NCBI RefSeq assembly: GCF_001425485.1
Contig: NZ_LMQW01000023.1
Coordinates: forward strand, 346,915 to 410,914
Direction of reading: 5' to 3'
Length of the DNA stretch: 64,000 bases
Source of the DNA: Aureimonas sp. Leaf427
GTDB lineage: Bacteria > Pseudomonadota > Alphaproteobacteria > Rhizobiales > Rhizobiaceae
Shown here one piece after another: positions 30,787-39,634 of this stretch. Both the position numbers and the translations under genes were made by a program. The notes beneath the pieces were generated by a model. It ran no database searches, was not told the origin of the DNA, and saw only the letters and a program-made list of their open reading frames with translations. How positions within the stretch are numbered: the first letter of the stretch is position 1; every line of letters begins with the position of its first letter.

Positions 30787-31140
30787 ATGAGCGAAGCCAT
30801 GTCCCCCGCATCCGCGACCCAGGTGGTCGTCTCCGACGCCGCGGCCCGCCGCATCGCCGCCATCGTGGCGAAGGGCGAATCCGGCCGGGCGCTGCGCATC
30901 TCCGTCGAAGGCGGCGGCTGTTCCGGCTTCTCTTACAAATACGACCTCACCGACGACAGCCAGAGCGACGACATCGTCATCGAGAAGGACGGGGCGACCG
31001 TGTTCATCGATCCGATGTCGCTCGTCTACATGGACGGCGCCGTCATCGACTTCGTCGACGACCTGATGGGCCAGTCCTTCCAGATCCGGAATCCCAATGC
31101 CGTCGCGTCCTGCGGCTGCGGCACCAGCTTTTCAGTCTGA
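30787..31140 (+). CDS. erpA: A-type iron-sulfur carrier (ErpA/HesB family)
   Basis: A 117-residue protein with the three cluster-binding Cys of the family: one in VEGGGCSGFSYKY and two in the C-terminal ASCGCGTSFSV. It receives Fe-S clusters from scaffolds and delivers them to target enzymes. ATG at 30787 or 30799 could be the start. The erpA assignment over iscA or sufA rests mainly on its lone position next to dgt and xthA, away from suf genes, so the symbol is tentative. Confidence 0.9.
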   Translation: MSEAMSPASATQVVVSDAAARRIAAIVAKGESGRALRISVEGGGCSGFSYKYDLTDDSQSDDIVIEKDGATVFIDPMSLVYMDGAVIDFVDDLMGQSFQIRNPNAVASCGCGTSFSV

Positions 31141-31151
31141 CCGGGTCCCCA

Positions 31152-31931
31152 ATGATCATTGCGACCTGGAACATCAACGGAATCAAGGCTCGACTGGACG
31201 TTCTTCTCAGTTGGCTCGAAGAACGCAAGCCCGACATCGTCTGCCTGCAGGAGATCAAGAGCCAGGACGAGACCTTTCCCGGCGCCGCGATCGAGGCTCT
31301 CGGATACCATGTCGAGACGCATGGGCAGAAGGGCTTCAACGGCGTCGCCCTTCTCTCCAAGGTGCCGCCGGCGGAGGTGATCCGCGGGCTTCCCGGCGAC
31401 GATGCGGACGAGCAGTCGCGTTTCATCGAAGGCGTCTGGAAGGTCGGCCCCCGCACGCTGCGCGTCGCCTCCCTCTATCTGCCGAACGGCAATCCGCTCG
31501 GCACCGAAAAGTTTCCCTACAAGCTCGGCTGGATGGCCCGGCTCGAGGCGCATGCTGCAAAGCTTCTCGAAGAGGAGTGCGATCTCGTGCTGGCCGGCGA
31601 CTACAACGTCATTCCGCAGCCGATCGACGCGCGCTTTCCCGCAGCCTGGACGGAAGACGCGCTGTTCCAGCCGGAAAGCCGTGCTTCCTTACGCCGGCTG
31701 AGCCATCTCGGCCTGACCGACGCTCTGCGGGCGACGACCGACGAGCAGACCTTCACCTTCTGGGACTACCAGGCCGGCGCCTGGCAGCGCGACAACGGCA
31801 TTCGCATCGACCATCTTCTGCTCTCGCCGGAAGCGGCCGAGCGCATGGTTTCGGTCGGCGTGGACAAGCATGTGCGCGGCTGGGAGAAGCCGTCGGACCA
31901 CGTTCCGGTCTTGGTGGAACTCGCCAGCTGA
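31152..31931 (+). CDS. xthA: Exodeoxyribonuclease III
   Basis: A 259-residue DNA repair nuclease (AP endonuclease and 3'-exonuclease) of the endonuclease/exonuclease/phosphatase fold. Visible active-site motifs: WNINGIKAR with the N-terminal Asn, IVCLQEIKSQD with the metal-binding Glu, LAGDYNVIP, IRIDHLLLS and the C-terminal SDHVPV with the catalytic Asp-His. It follows the Fe-S carrier gene by 11 nt and is likely co-transcribed. Confidence 0.97.
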   Translation: MIIATWNINGIKARLDVLLSWLEERKPDIVCLQEIKSQDETFPGAAIEALGYHVETHGQKGFNGVALLSKVPPAEVIRGLPGDDADEQSRFIEGVWKVGPRTLRVASLYLPNGNPLGTEKFPYKLGWMARLEAHAAKLLEEECDLVLAGDYNVIPQPIDARFPAAWTEDALFQPESRASLRRLSHLGLTDALRATTDEQTFTFWDYQAGAWQRDNGIRIDHLLLSPEAAERMVSVGVDKHVRGWEKPSDHVPVLVELAS

Positions 31932-32074
31932 AGCGCGACGGACTGTCGGCGCGAACGTCCCATGCCGGGGGCCTGCGGCTTCGGCGGTCGACGACATCGC
32001 CGTGGTTTCGAAAGCGTCGGCGGGAAACACACGCCGAGCGATGACCGAGACCCGTCGCCCCCGACGTTCCGCTA

Positions 32075-32893
32075 TCAGTTCTTGGCGATGGTGCCCTGAT
32101 GCTCTTCGGCATAGGCGAGCGCCGTGCGCCGGTCGCCTTCGCTGGCGAGCGAGAAGACCTCTTCCTGAAGCGGCCTGATCCACCGCTCGTCCTTTTCCGT
32201 CGCATGCCGCAGGGCCAGCGTCAGCATGGCGAGCCCCCTCACCGGCTGGGCCTGAAGCGAGATCTTCTCGCCGTCGAAGAGGAGGTAGCCGAGCAGAGCC
32301 TGTGCGCCCGTATTGCCCTTTTCCGCGGACAGTTTCAGCCAACGGGCCGCCTGACGCGGATTCGGCCGGCCGCCGTCGCCGTTCAGCAGCATGCGGCCGA
32401 GTTCGAACTGCGCCTTCGGATCGCCGAAGATCGAGGCGGCATGGAAATAGAGCTGACGAGCCTGGGGCAGGTCGACGCTGACGGGCGTTCCGGGAATGCC
32501 GGTCCGCATGTAGTCGCCGAGCGCCACGACGGAACTCGCGACATAGGCGGCGTTGGGGGATGACGACGTGTCGTCCTCGTCCTCGGCGATGATCTCCTCG
32601 AAGATCTTGAAGGCCTCGTAGTCGTTTTCGGGAACGCCGTCCCCTTGGGCATACATCTGCCCGAGCTTCCAGCGCGCGCCGGCATGGCCCTTCTCGGCGG
32701 CGTAGCGGAGCGCCTCGAAGGCCTCCAGCTTCTCGCCGCGCTTGTAGGCTTTGAAGCCGAGGCTGAAGACCTCGCCCGGTGCGCGCTCGATGGGAACGAC
32801 GGTCTTCGGGTCCAAGGCGAAAGCCGAGCCTGCGAAGGACAGCAGCGCTACGGAACCGAACAGAGCGGAAAGAACGGTCTTAAAGCCGTGCAT
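32075..32893 (-). CDS. exoR: ExoR, periplasmic Sel1-repeat regulator
   Basis: A 272-residue protein starting MHGFKTVLSALFGSVALLS at 32893, with a cleavable signal peptide ending AFA. Sel1 repeats follow: YAAEKGHAGARWKLGQMYAQ, ASIFGDPKAQFELGRMLLNG and KLSAEKGNTGAQALLGYLLF. The stretches DPKTVVPIERAP and TGIPGTPVSVDLPQARQLYF match rhizobial ExoR as I remember it. In Sinorhizobium and Agrobacterium, ExoR binds and restrains the sensor kinase ExoS in the periplasm until acid-triggered proteolysis releases ExoS-ChvI signalling, controlling exopolysaccharide and motility. exoS and chvI are not in this window. It converges on xthA. Confidence 0.88.
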   Translation of the reverse strand: MHGFKTVLSALFGSVALLSFAGSAFALDPKTVVPIERAPGEVFSLGFKAYKRGEKLEAFEALRYAAEKGHAGARWKLGQMYAQGDGVPENDYEAFKIFEEIIAEDEDDTSSSPNAAYVASSVVALGDYMRTGIPGTPVSVDLPQARQLYFHAASIFGDPKAQFELGRMLLNGDGGRPNPRQAARWLKLSAEKGNTGAQALLGYLLFDGEKISLQAQPVRGLAMLTLALRHATEKDERWIRPLQEEVFSLASEGDRRTALAYAEEHQGTIAKN

Positions 32894-33293
32894 GACGACC
32901 CATTTCCCGTCGAGAGGGACACACGACACGAGAACCCGTTTCGGACAGGACGGCACGACGGGAGCCCGTCGGGGCACCGCGCATCGAGCTCGGCGAAGCG
33001 AAGTAACGATTTGGAATCAGCGTCTTGCCGGTCACGTCGGACCGGTTCGAGAAGCTGTCTTCGTGTGACGATCGCACGTTCATCCCAGTCCTTCAGGGTC
33101 GTCCCGGCACGGTCCGCCTGTCGGCGATTCCGATCCCACGCGCTGTGACGACGTGCGTTGGTTGAGCGTCGTTTATGGCGGCTTAGCGGCACATTCCATC
33201 CCTGACAGATTAGCAGGTGCACGATTGCAATAGTGTTGCCGAATACCAACATTTTGTTTCAGGACCGCGTCGCGTTAAGCATCGCCTGAACGC
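32894..33293. other. Intergenic region upstream of exoR
   Basis: This 400-nt stretch has no credible gene on either strand. It becomes AT-richer at 33165-33265 and should hold the exoR promoter and a long leader. The porin gene's terminator closes it on the right. Confidence 0.5.
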
Positions 33294-33328
33294 AAAAGGC
33301 CCCCCGGCATCGCTGCCGGAGGGCCTTT
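33294..33328 (-). terminator. Intrinsic terminator after the FadL-like gene
   Basis: A 15-bp stem with one mismatch (33295-33309 with 33314-33328) closes a 4-nt TCGC loop. The minus-strand side ends in four T. It lies 36 nt past the porin stop. Confidence 0.85.
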
Positions 33329-33363
33329 CGTCCGTCGAAGGAGGGAGCTTGCCGCTCCCGGCT

Positions 33364-34794
33364 TTAGAACGTGAACTTCACCGAAGCCGTGGCGCCGTAG
33401 ATACGGTCGTTGCCGACCGCGGCGTCGAAGAAGGCGCCTTCCGAGATCTTCTGCTCGCCATCGCTCCAGAAGCCGACGAGACCGCCGAGACGGATTTCGC
33501 TCCAGGAGGCCGGCTTGTAGGAGACGCCGGCCGAGATCGTGTAGAGATCGGTGTAGGTCGTGTCCGAACCCGTCGAGACGCCGCGATCGTAGCCGAGCGT
33601 GATCGCGCCCGAGACCTGATCGTTGAACGCCCTGCCGAGGCCGAGCGAAGCCGTGTAGCCGTCGCGCCAGTTATAGGGCGAGTAGCTCGACGAGGTGCCG
33701 GTGGCGGCGCTGCTGATGGTCGAGATGACGGACTTGTTCGTGCTCCAATCGGTCCAGCGGAAGGAGCCGAGAAGAAGTGTGCCGGGCGCGATGCCGGTCT
33801 GGGCGTTCAGCTGCAGGTATTGCGGGCTCGTCGAGTCGTTGAGGGTCGAGGTGATCGGGATGACGGTTCCCGGCGTGAGCCCCTGGAGCGCCAGAACACC
33901 CGCGGTGCCGCCAGCGAGCGTACCGGACAAAGCGATCTGTCGCTGGTCCGGCGTCAGGATGTAGGCAGGACCCGTGATCGTCACCGTGCCGCCGCCGGTG
34001 ATGTCCGTGTGGTCGACTTCCGAACGGTAGAGCGCCTGCACGCGCAACGCGATCTCAGGCATTTCGACCGCCGCGCCGATACGGAAGCCAAGTTCGTAAT
34101 CGCCTTCCGTGTCCACGTCGACCCTGGAAGGAAGAACCAGTCGGCCGCCGGGGCTGATCAGGTTGACGCCGCCGATGATCGGACGAGTCGCCGGATTGGC
34201 GAGGAAGGCATTGTTCAGGCTGCGTTCGCCGTAGCTCTGGCCGTTGAAGTCGATATCTTCCGCAAAGACGCCGCCGATCAGGCTGAACCGCATCGTTTCG
34301 GTCGAGTAGCTCGCGCGGCAGGTGCCGCTGAACTCTTCGGAGTCGAAATCCGTGCCAAGCGTGCGCGAGTAGTTCTGCGAGGTGGCATCTGTCAGCCGGG
34401 TGCGCGCCGCGTCCGCGACGGGACGGCCGTCGGTTGTCGCCGACACCTGACGCGGCAGGGCACCGCCGGGGGAGAAGTCGTAGTCGCCTTCGGCCGCGAA
34501 GGATTCGACGTAGTTCGCCGCGCATCCGAACACGTCGGAGCCGACATAGAAGGCGGCCGAGGGAAGACCGTACTTGCCGGTATAGTCGCCGAAGTCGCCG
34601 CTGACGCCGTTGATGGTCTCGAAGCCGCGATTGGGCTTCACGTAGGTCGCCCCCAAGCGCGACGCGAAGGTCCCTTTCTCGAACAGGATGTCCGTATCGG
34701 CGATGCTGCGCTGGAAACCGCCGGCGAAAGCCGGAGACGTCAGGACCATTGCGACGAACGCAGTTCCTGCAAGGATCAATTTCTTGGTCGACAT
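33364..34794 (-). CDS. OmpP1/FadL/TodX-family outer membrane transporter
   Basis: A 476-residue outer-membrane beta-barrel precursor. The signal peptide MSTKKLILAGTAFVAMVL ends at SPAFA, and mature sequence begins GGFQRSIADTDILFEKGTF, the N-terminal hatch region of FadL-like proteins. Many alternating strands follow, and the protein ends VKFTF with the terminal Phe typical of barrels. FadL relatives import hydrophobic compounds such as long-chain fatty acids. Two Cys (in FGCAANY and GTCRASY) could form a disulfide. It is a single gene bounded by its own terminator; the substrate cannot be read from the sequence. Confidence 0.9.
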   Translation of the reverse strand: MSTKKLILAGTAFVAMVLTSPAFAGGFQRSIADTDILFEKGTFASRLGATYVKPNRGFETINGVSGDFGDYTGKYGLPSAAFYVGSDVFGCAANYVESFAAEGDYDFSPGGALPRQVSATTDGRPVADAARTRLTDATSQNYSRTLGTDFDSEEFSGTCRASYSTETMRFSLIGGVFAEDIDFNGQSYGERSLNNAFLANPATRPIIGGVNLISPGGRLVLPSRVDVDTEGDYELGFRIGAAVEMPEIALRVQALYRSEVDHTDITGGGTVTITGPAYILTPDQRQIALSGTLAGGTAGVLALQGLTPGTVIPITSTLNDSTSPQYLQLNAQTGIAPGTLLLGSFRWTDWSTNKSVISTISSAATGTSSSYSPYNWRDGYTASLGLGRAFNDQVSGAITLGYDRGVSTGSDTTYTDLYTISAGVSYKPASWSEIRLGGLVGFWSDGEQKISEGAFFDAAVGNDRIYGATASVKFTF

Positions 34795-35010
34795 ATGGCT
34801 TCCCCCACGATGAGCCGGTCCTGCTCTTGCCGGCAGGGCCCGCTAGAGCCCTTTGACGCGAACGTAAGATAACTTGGGCCGGTTGGATATCGTGAAGCTG
34901 ACGTTATCGGCGCCGGAGGCGCGCCGTCAGAGCTAATGCTTAGAACGATTACACAAGTTCAAGCTGTTGTTCTGCAACATTAAAGCGGTCGAAGAATAGG
35001 TGTAAACCAT

Positions 35011-35034
35011 GAGGGCGGCGACGCCGCCGCCCTC
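35011..35034 (-). terminator. GC-rich hairpin after valS
   Basis: Ten-bp perfect arms GAGGGCGGCG and CGCCGCCCTC with a 4-nt loop lie 57 nt past the valS stop. The minus-strand flank is only ATGGTTT, so the T-run is weak. Confidence 0.5.
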
Positions 35035-35090
35035 TGAACCCGGTGAAATCGCGGAGCGACCGTGACCGAATTGCGACAGACCGTAAGCTT

Positions 35091-37874
35091 TTATGAATCA
35101 AGCTGATCCAACGCATTCGCAAGGCGCTCGCCTTCCAGGCGATAGGCCGCCTGCTTTTCGCGCTCCTCCGCCACGACCTCTTCCGGCGCGTTCGCGACGA
35201 ACTTCTCGTTGGAGAGCTTCTTGTCGATCCGGGCGACCTCGCCGTCGGCCTTGGCCTTGGCCTTCACGAGGCGGGCGCGTTCGGCCGCGATGTCGATCAT
35301 GCCGCCCAGCGGCATGGCGAAGACGCTGGGGCCGACGACGATTCGGGCCGACTGGCGGGATGAGGCATCGACGGGCGCGACCTGCGTCACCCTGGCCAGC
35401 CGGCGCAGGGAGGCGCCGTGGCGCTCCAGACGCGCCGACAGGGCCGAATCGGGCTGCACGACCTCCAGAGCCGCCTCGGCGGCCGGGGGCACGTTCATCT
35501 CCGAGCGGACCGAACGAATCTCGCTGACGAGCGCGATCAGCCAGTTGATGTCGTCCGCCGCCTCGGCATCCTCGAACGCGAGAGACGGCCAGTTCGTGTG
35601 GCAGAGGAGATCCGGTCGGGGGGAGCTTTCCGGCGCCGTCGTCGTCCAAAGCTCCTCGGTGAGGAAGGGCATGAACGGGTGGAGCAGCGCGAAGATGCGG
35701 TCGAGCGCATAGCCGGTGACGCGCCGCGTCTCCTCCTTCGCCGCCTCGTCCTCGCCCATCATCACGGGCTTGGACAGCTCCAGATACCAGTCGCAGAACG
35801 TGTTCCAGACGAAGCGGTAGATCGCGCCGGAGGCATCGTTGTAGCGATAGGCCTCAATCGCCGCCGTCGTCTCCGCGATGGTGCGCGAAAGCTCCGTCAG
35901 GAGCCAGCGGTTCAGCTGGAGGGTGAGCGTCTCCGGGAGAACCTCCTCGCCATGGCGCGCGCCGTTCATTTCGGCGAAGCGCGTCGCGTTCCAAAGCTTG
36001 GTGCCGAAGTTGCGGTAGCCGGCGATGCGCTGGGGATCGAGCTTCACGTCGCGCCCCTGCGCGGCCATGATGGCCAGCGTGAAGCGCAGCGCGTCCGCGC
36101 CGTATTCCTCGATGAGGTCGAGCGGATCGATGACGTTGCCCTTGGACTTCGACATCTTGGCCCCGTTCTTGTCGCGGACGAGGGCGTGCAGATAGACGGT
36201 GCCGAAAGGCTCCTTCTCCATGCAGAACAGGCCCATCATCATCATCCGGGCGACCCAGAAGAAGATGATGTCGAAGCCGGAGATGACGACGCTCGTCGGA
36301 TAGTAGGTGGCAAGCTCCGGCGTCTTGTCGGGCCAGCCGAGCGTCGAGAAGGGCCAGAGGCCCGACGAGAACCAGGTGTCGAGGACATCCTCGTCGCGCG
36401 TCAGGAAGCCGGAACGCGCCTCCGCGTCATCCGCGAGACGGCGCGCTTCGGCGTCGTCGATCGTGCCGTTGACGACGTAATGCGCCAGCGCCTCGGCGAC
36501 GGCCTCCTCCTCGGTCGTGGCGACGAAGACCTGCCCGTCCGGCCCGTACCAGGCCGGAATCTGATGGCCCCACCAGAGCTGGCGCGAGATGCACCAGGGC
36601 TGGATGTTCTCCATCCAGGCGAAGTAGGTCTTCTCCCAGTTTTCGGGCACGAACTTCGTGCGGCCCTCGCGGACGCTCGCGATGGCGGGCTCGGCCAGCG
36701 TCTTGGCGTCGACCCACCACTGGTCGGTGAGGAAGGGCTCGATCGGCACGCCGCCGCGGTCGCCGTGCGGGACCATGTGCGTGTGGTCCTCGACCTTGGC
36801 GAGATAGCCGCCGGCCTCCATCATCTCGACGATCTTGGCGCGGGCGACGAAGCGCGGCAGGCCGTCGAGCGCGGCGATCGTCGCCTCGAGATCGGCCGAG
36901 GGCGCGAGCCCGTCGAGGAAGTCCTCGTTGCCGGCAATCGTGATGTTCGCCTCGACGGTGAGAATGTTGATCTTCGCCAGATCGTGGCGGCGGCCGACCT
37001 CGAAATCGTTGGTGTCGTGGGCCGGCGTCAGCTTCACCGCGCCGGTGCCGGCCTCGGGATCGGCATAGTCGTCGGCGACGACCGGGATCAGGCGCCCGAC
37101 CAGCGGCAGGCGCAGCCGCTTGCCGACGATGGCGCGATAGCGCTCGTCCTCCGGGTTCACCGCGACGCCGCTATCGCCGAGCATGGTCTCGGGCCGCGTC
37201 GTCGCGACGGTGAGGAAGGTCTCGGGATTCTCGGGATCGAAGGCGACGCCGTCGATCGGATAGCGGAAGTGCCAGAGATGGCCCTTGACCTCGCGCTGCT
37301 CGACCTCGATGTCCGAAATGGCGGTCTGCAGGACCGGGTCCCAGGAGACGAGACGCTTGTCCTTGTAGATCAGCCCCTTGCGATACATGGCGACGAAGAC
37401 CTCGCGCACGGCGCGCGACAGGCCCTCGTCCATGGTGAAGCGCTCGCGCGACCAGTCGCAGGAGGCGCCGAGGCGACGGAGCTGGCCGAGGATCGAGCCG
37501 CCGGACTCCTCCTTCCACTCCCAGACCCGCTCGACGAAGGCCTCGCGGCCCATGTCGCGGCGGCCCGGCAGCTGGCGGTCGCGAAGCTGGCGCTCGACGA
37601 CCATCTGCGTGGCGATGCCGGCATGGTCCATGCCGGGCTGCCAGAGCACGTTCTTGCCGCGCATGCGCTCGAAGCGGACGAGCACGTCCTGCAGCGTGTT
37701 GTTCAGCGCGTGGCCGATATGGAGCGAGCCGGTGACGTTCGGCGGGGGAATGACGATCGAGAAGGGCTCCGCGCCCTCCTTGGCGCCGGCGCCGGCCCGA
37801 AAAGCGTCTGCCGCCTCCCAGCGTGCGGCGATCCGCGGCTCGATGGCGGAGGCGTCGTAGGTCTTTTCGATCAT
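35091..37874 (-). CDS. valS: Valyl-tRNA synthetase
   Basis: A 927-residue class I synthetase. The HIGH motif is PPPNVTGSLHIGHALNN near residue 45, an editing CP1 domain that removes mischarged threonine occupies about 200-390, and the KMSKS motif is GAKMSKSKGNVIDP near residue 570. The C-terminal coiled coil characteristic of ValS is present (ARLVKAKAKADGEVARIDKK). Start ATG at 37874. It follows popZ on the same strand, with a hairpin between them. Confidence 0.98.
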   Translation of the reverse strand: MIEKTYDASAIEPRIAARWEAADAFRAGAGAKEGAEPFSIVIPPPNVTGSLHIGHALNNTLQDVLVRFERMRGKNVLWQPGMDHAGIATQMVVERQLRDRQLPGRRDMGREAFVERVWEWKEESGGSILGQLRRLGASCDWSRERFTMDEGLSRAVREVFVAMYRKGLIYKDKRLVSWDPVLQTAISDIEVEQREVKGHLWHFRYPIDGVAFDPENPETFLTVATTRPETMLGDSGVAVNPEDERYRAIVGKRLRLPLVGRLIPVVADDYADPEAGTGAVKLTPAHDTNDFEVGRRHDLAKINILTVEANITIAGNEDFLDGLAPSADLEATIAALDGLPRFVARAKIVEMMEAGGYLAKVEDHTHMVPHGDRGGVPIEPFLTDQWWVDAKTLAEPAIASVREGRTKFVPENWEKTYFAWMENIQPWCISRQLWWGHQIPAWYGPDGQVFVATTEEEAVAEALAHYVVNGTIDDAEARRLADDAEARSGFLTRDEDVLDTWFSSGLWPFSTLGWPDKTPELATYYPTSVVISGFDIIFFWVARMMMMGLFCMEKEPFGTVYLHALVRDKNGAKMSKSKGNVIDPLDLIEEYGADALRFTLAIMAAQGRDVKLDPQRIAGYRNFGTKLWNATRFAEMNGARHGEEVLPETLTLQLNRWLLTELSRTIAETTAAIEAYRYNDASGAIYRFVWNTFCDWYLELSKPVMMGEDEAAKEETRRVTGYALDRIFALLHPFMPFLTEELWTTTAPESSPRPDLLCHTNWPSLAFEDAEAADDINWLIALVSEIRSVRSEMNVPPAAEAALEVVQPDSALSARLERHGASLRRLARVTQVAPVDASSRQSARIVVGPSVFAMPLGGMIDIAAERARLVKAKAKADGEVARIDKKLSNEKFVANAPEEVVAEEREKQAAYRLEGERLANALDQLDS

Positions 37875-37943
37875 TGATCTATCCGATGGCGGTCCGGTAG
37901 GGATGGCGCATCGGTTACGCCCAAGCTTTCGGGCCTGTCAACG

Positions 37944-37967
37944 AAAGGGCGGCCTCAACAGCCGCCC
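37944..37967 (-). terminator. Terminator-like hairpin after popZ
   Basis: GGGCGGC and GCCGCCC (7 bp) with a 7-nt loop, then TTTCGTT on the minus strand, about 75 nt past the popZ stop and 70 nt before valS. Confidence 0.6.
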
Positions 37968-38041
37968 ACCCTCAAAAGACGTTGAAAACGAAGCTCGTGG
38001 GCATGTCCCATGGACCGCGGCCGACCGGCTTCCGCCTGATC

Positions 38042-39208
38042 TCAGCGGCGAACGCCCCGGGACACGCGCTCGATCTCTTCGCGCACGAGGCGCTCGACGA
38101 GGCGGGGCAGATTGTCGTCCAGCCAGTCCTGCAGCATGGGGCGCAGCATCTCGCGGGCCATATCCTCCATCGACTTCATCTGCCCGTCGCGAATGGCGCG
38201 GGCGAGATCGTCGAAGGCTGCCGCAACCTGCGTTCCCGCCTGCTCCGACATGAGCGCGGAAGCCTCGCGCACCACGGAGGCCGTGGGAGTCGCGGGCTTG
38301 GCCGGCTCGGATTCGAACGAGGCGCGCGAGGCGACGGGAGCGGATGCGGGGCTCGACCGCTCGGCAACCGGAGCCGCCGCCGCAGGAGCCTCGGGCAGAG
38401 GCGCTGGCGCGGGCGCTTCGGCTGAACGATCGCGGGCGGAGACGAGCGCGGCGTTGCGGTCGATGGCCTCGACGAAGTCCGCTTCGTCGAAATCGACCAT
38501 GAAATCGTCGTCGGCTTCGACCGGCTCGACGCTCTCGGCGACGGATGCCGCGTCCGCTTCGACCAGATCCGGCGCCAATGCCACGGCGAGCGTCGAGGCC
38601 ACCGGAGCGGACTGAGGCTCGTCGCTCGACACCGGTTTTGCAACCGAGGTCGTCGCCGCGTCGGAAAGGTCGGACGAGGCGGAAGGAATCTCGGTGGCCA
38701 CCGTCGCCTCGATCGCCGAGTCGGCTTCCGCACCCTTGCGGGACACCGGCCGATCGAGCACGGACCATGTCTCGACATCGTCGAGCTCGCGCGCCCAGCG
38801 ATCCGTCGCGACCACGGGCTCGACGACGAGCGAAGCCTCTGCGGGCTCCACGCTGGAAGACGGCGACGCGGCCGGCTCCTGCGCCGACGGCTCTCCGGCG
38901 CTGTTGGCAGGCTCGGACAGCGGCACCCAGCGCTCGTCGGCATCGTCCGCGACGGGCGGCATCGACGGCGCCACAGAGCCTCGGTCGGCGAAGGGCACGA
39001 CGCGAGCCGCCTGGGCCGGGAGCGCGAAGGATGTGGGACGCTCGGGCGCGGTGTCCTGCGCGATCGCGGCGCGATCGGCCGCGGCGACGCGCGCGGCATT
39101 GGACGCCAGGCTCGCGCCGGGCTTCTCGTCGCTGCTTTCGATGATACGGCGGATGGAGGCCAGGATCTCGTCCATCGACGGTTCCTTGGAGGGACTGGCT
39201 TGGCTCAT
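38042..39208 (-). CDS. popZ: PopZ-family polar organising protein (DUF2497)
   Basis: A 388-residue protein with three PopZ parts: the N-terminal partner-binding helix SMDEILASIRRIIESSDEK, a long acidic Ala/Ser/Val/Pro/Glu-rich disordered linker (about 40-310), and a conserved helical C-terminus for self-assembly (FDDLARAIRDGQMKSMEDMA, then MLRPMLQDWLDDNLPRLVE). Start MSQASPSKEP at 39208. PopZ forms a polar condensate that anchors ParB-parS and recruits cell-cycle kinases. The linker is much longer than in Caulobacter PopZ (whole protein about 177 residues). The tolC-popZ-valS order is conserved in many alphaproteobacteria. Confidence 0.9.
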   Translation of the reverse strand: MSQASPSKEPSMDEILASIRRIIESSDEKPGASLASNAARVAAADRAAIAQDTAPERPTSFALPAQAARVVPFADRGSVAPSMPPVADDADERWVPLSEPANSAGEPSAQEPAASPSSSVEPAEASLVVEPVVATDRWARELDDVETWSVLDRPVSRKGAEADSAIEATVATEIPSASSDLSDAATTSVAKPVSSDEPQSAPVASTLAVALAPDLVEADAASVAESVEPVEADDDFMVDFDEADFVEAIDRNAALVSARDRSAEAPAPAPLPEAPAAAAPVAERSSPASAPVASRASFESEPAKPATPTASVVREASALMSEQAGTQVAAAFDDLARAIRDGQMKSMEDMAREMLRPMLQDWLDDNLPRLVERLVREEIERVSRGVRR

Positions 39209-39577
39209 GGCAAGGCTTTCCGCATCGTCCGGACCGCCCGACGCCGGCGGCCGAATCATGCGTTCAGACTATCGCGGAAACCCCGTCGAATGAATCCCCG
39301 AAGCCGGCCTTCTACAGAATTCCTTAAGAACCGTTAACGAGGCTGGCGAGCCTGTGTCCGAATGGACGCAGCCCTGCAGCCTCGTCGCATCCGCAACGGC
39401 TCGACCGGCGAAATCTCCGGTCCGTCAACGACTTCGGGAGGGTGGAAGGCCCCCGTCGAAGCGTCTGCGCAGCGCCGCCGGCACGACCCGCACGCCATCG
39501 ACGGGTGCTTCGAGCGGCTCTTTGGCCTGCGACCCGGCCAGCCCGATCAGCGAGCCGCTCGCCAGCAGGTGCCAACG
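39209..39577. other. Intergenic region upstream of popZ
   Basis: This 370-nt stretch has no credible gene. TTAAGAACCGTTAA at 39326-39339 resembles a CtrA box but has a 6-nt spacer where 7 is usual. It should contain the popZ promoter. Confidence 0.45.
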
Positions 39578-39613
39578 AAAAAAGGCAACGGACCTGACGA
39601 TCCGTTGCCTTTT
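39578..39613 (-). terminator. Intrinsic terminator after tolC
   Basis: A 13-bp perfect stem (AAAAGGCAACGGA with TCCGTTGCCTTTT) and 8-nt loop run into T-tracts on both strands, so it could work in both directions. It lies 22 nt past the tolC stop. Confidence 0.92.
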
Positions 39614-39634
39614 ATTTCGAAGCTGTAGGAGAGC

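Noticed and set aside
39326-39339. CtrA box upstream of popZ
   Set aside because: TTAA and TTAA are 6 nt apart where 7 is required, so it is not counted as a site.
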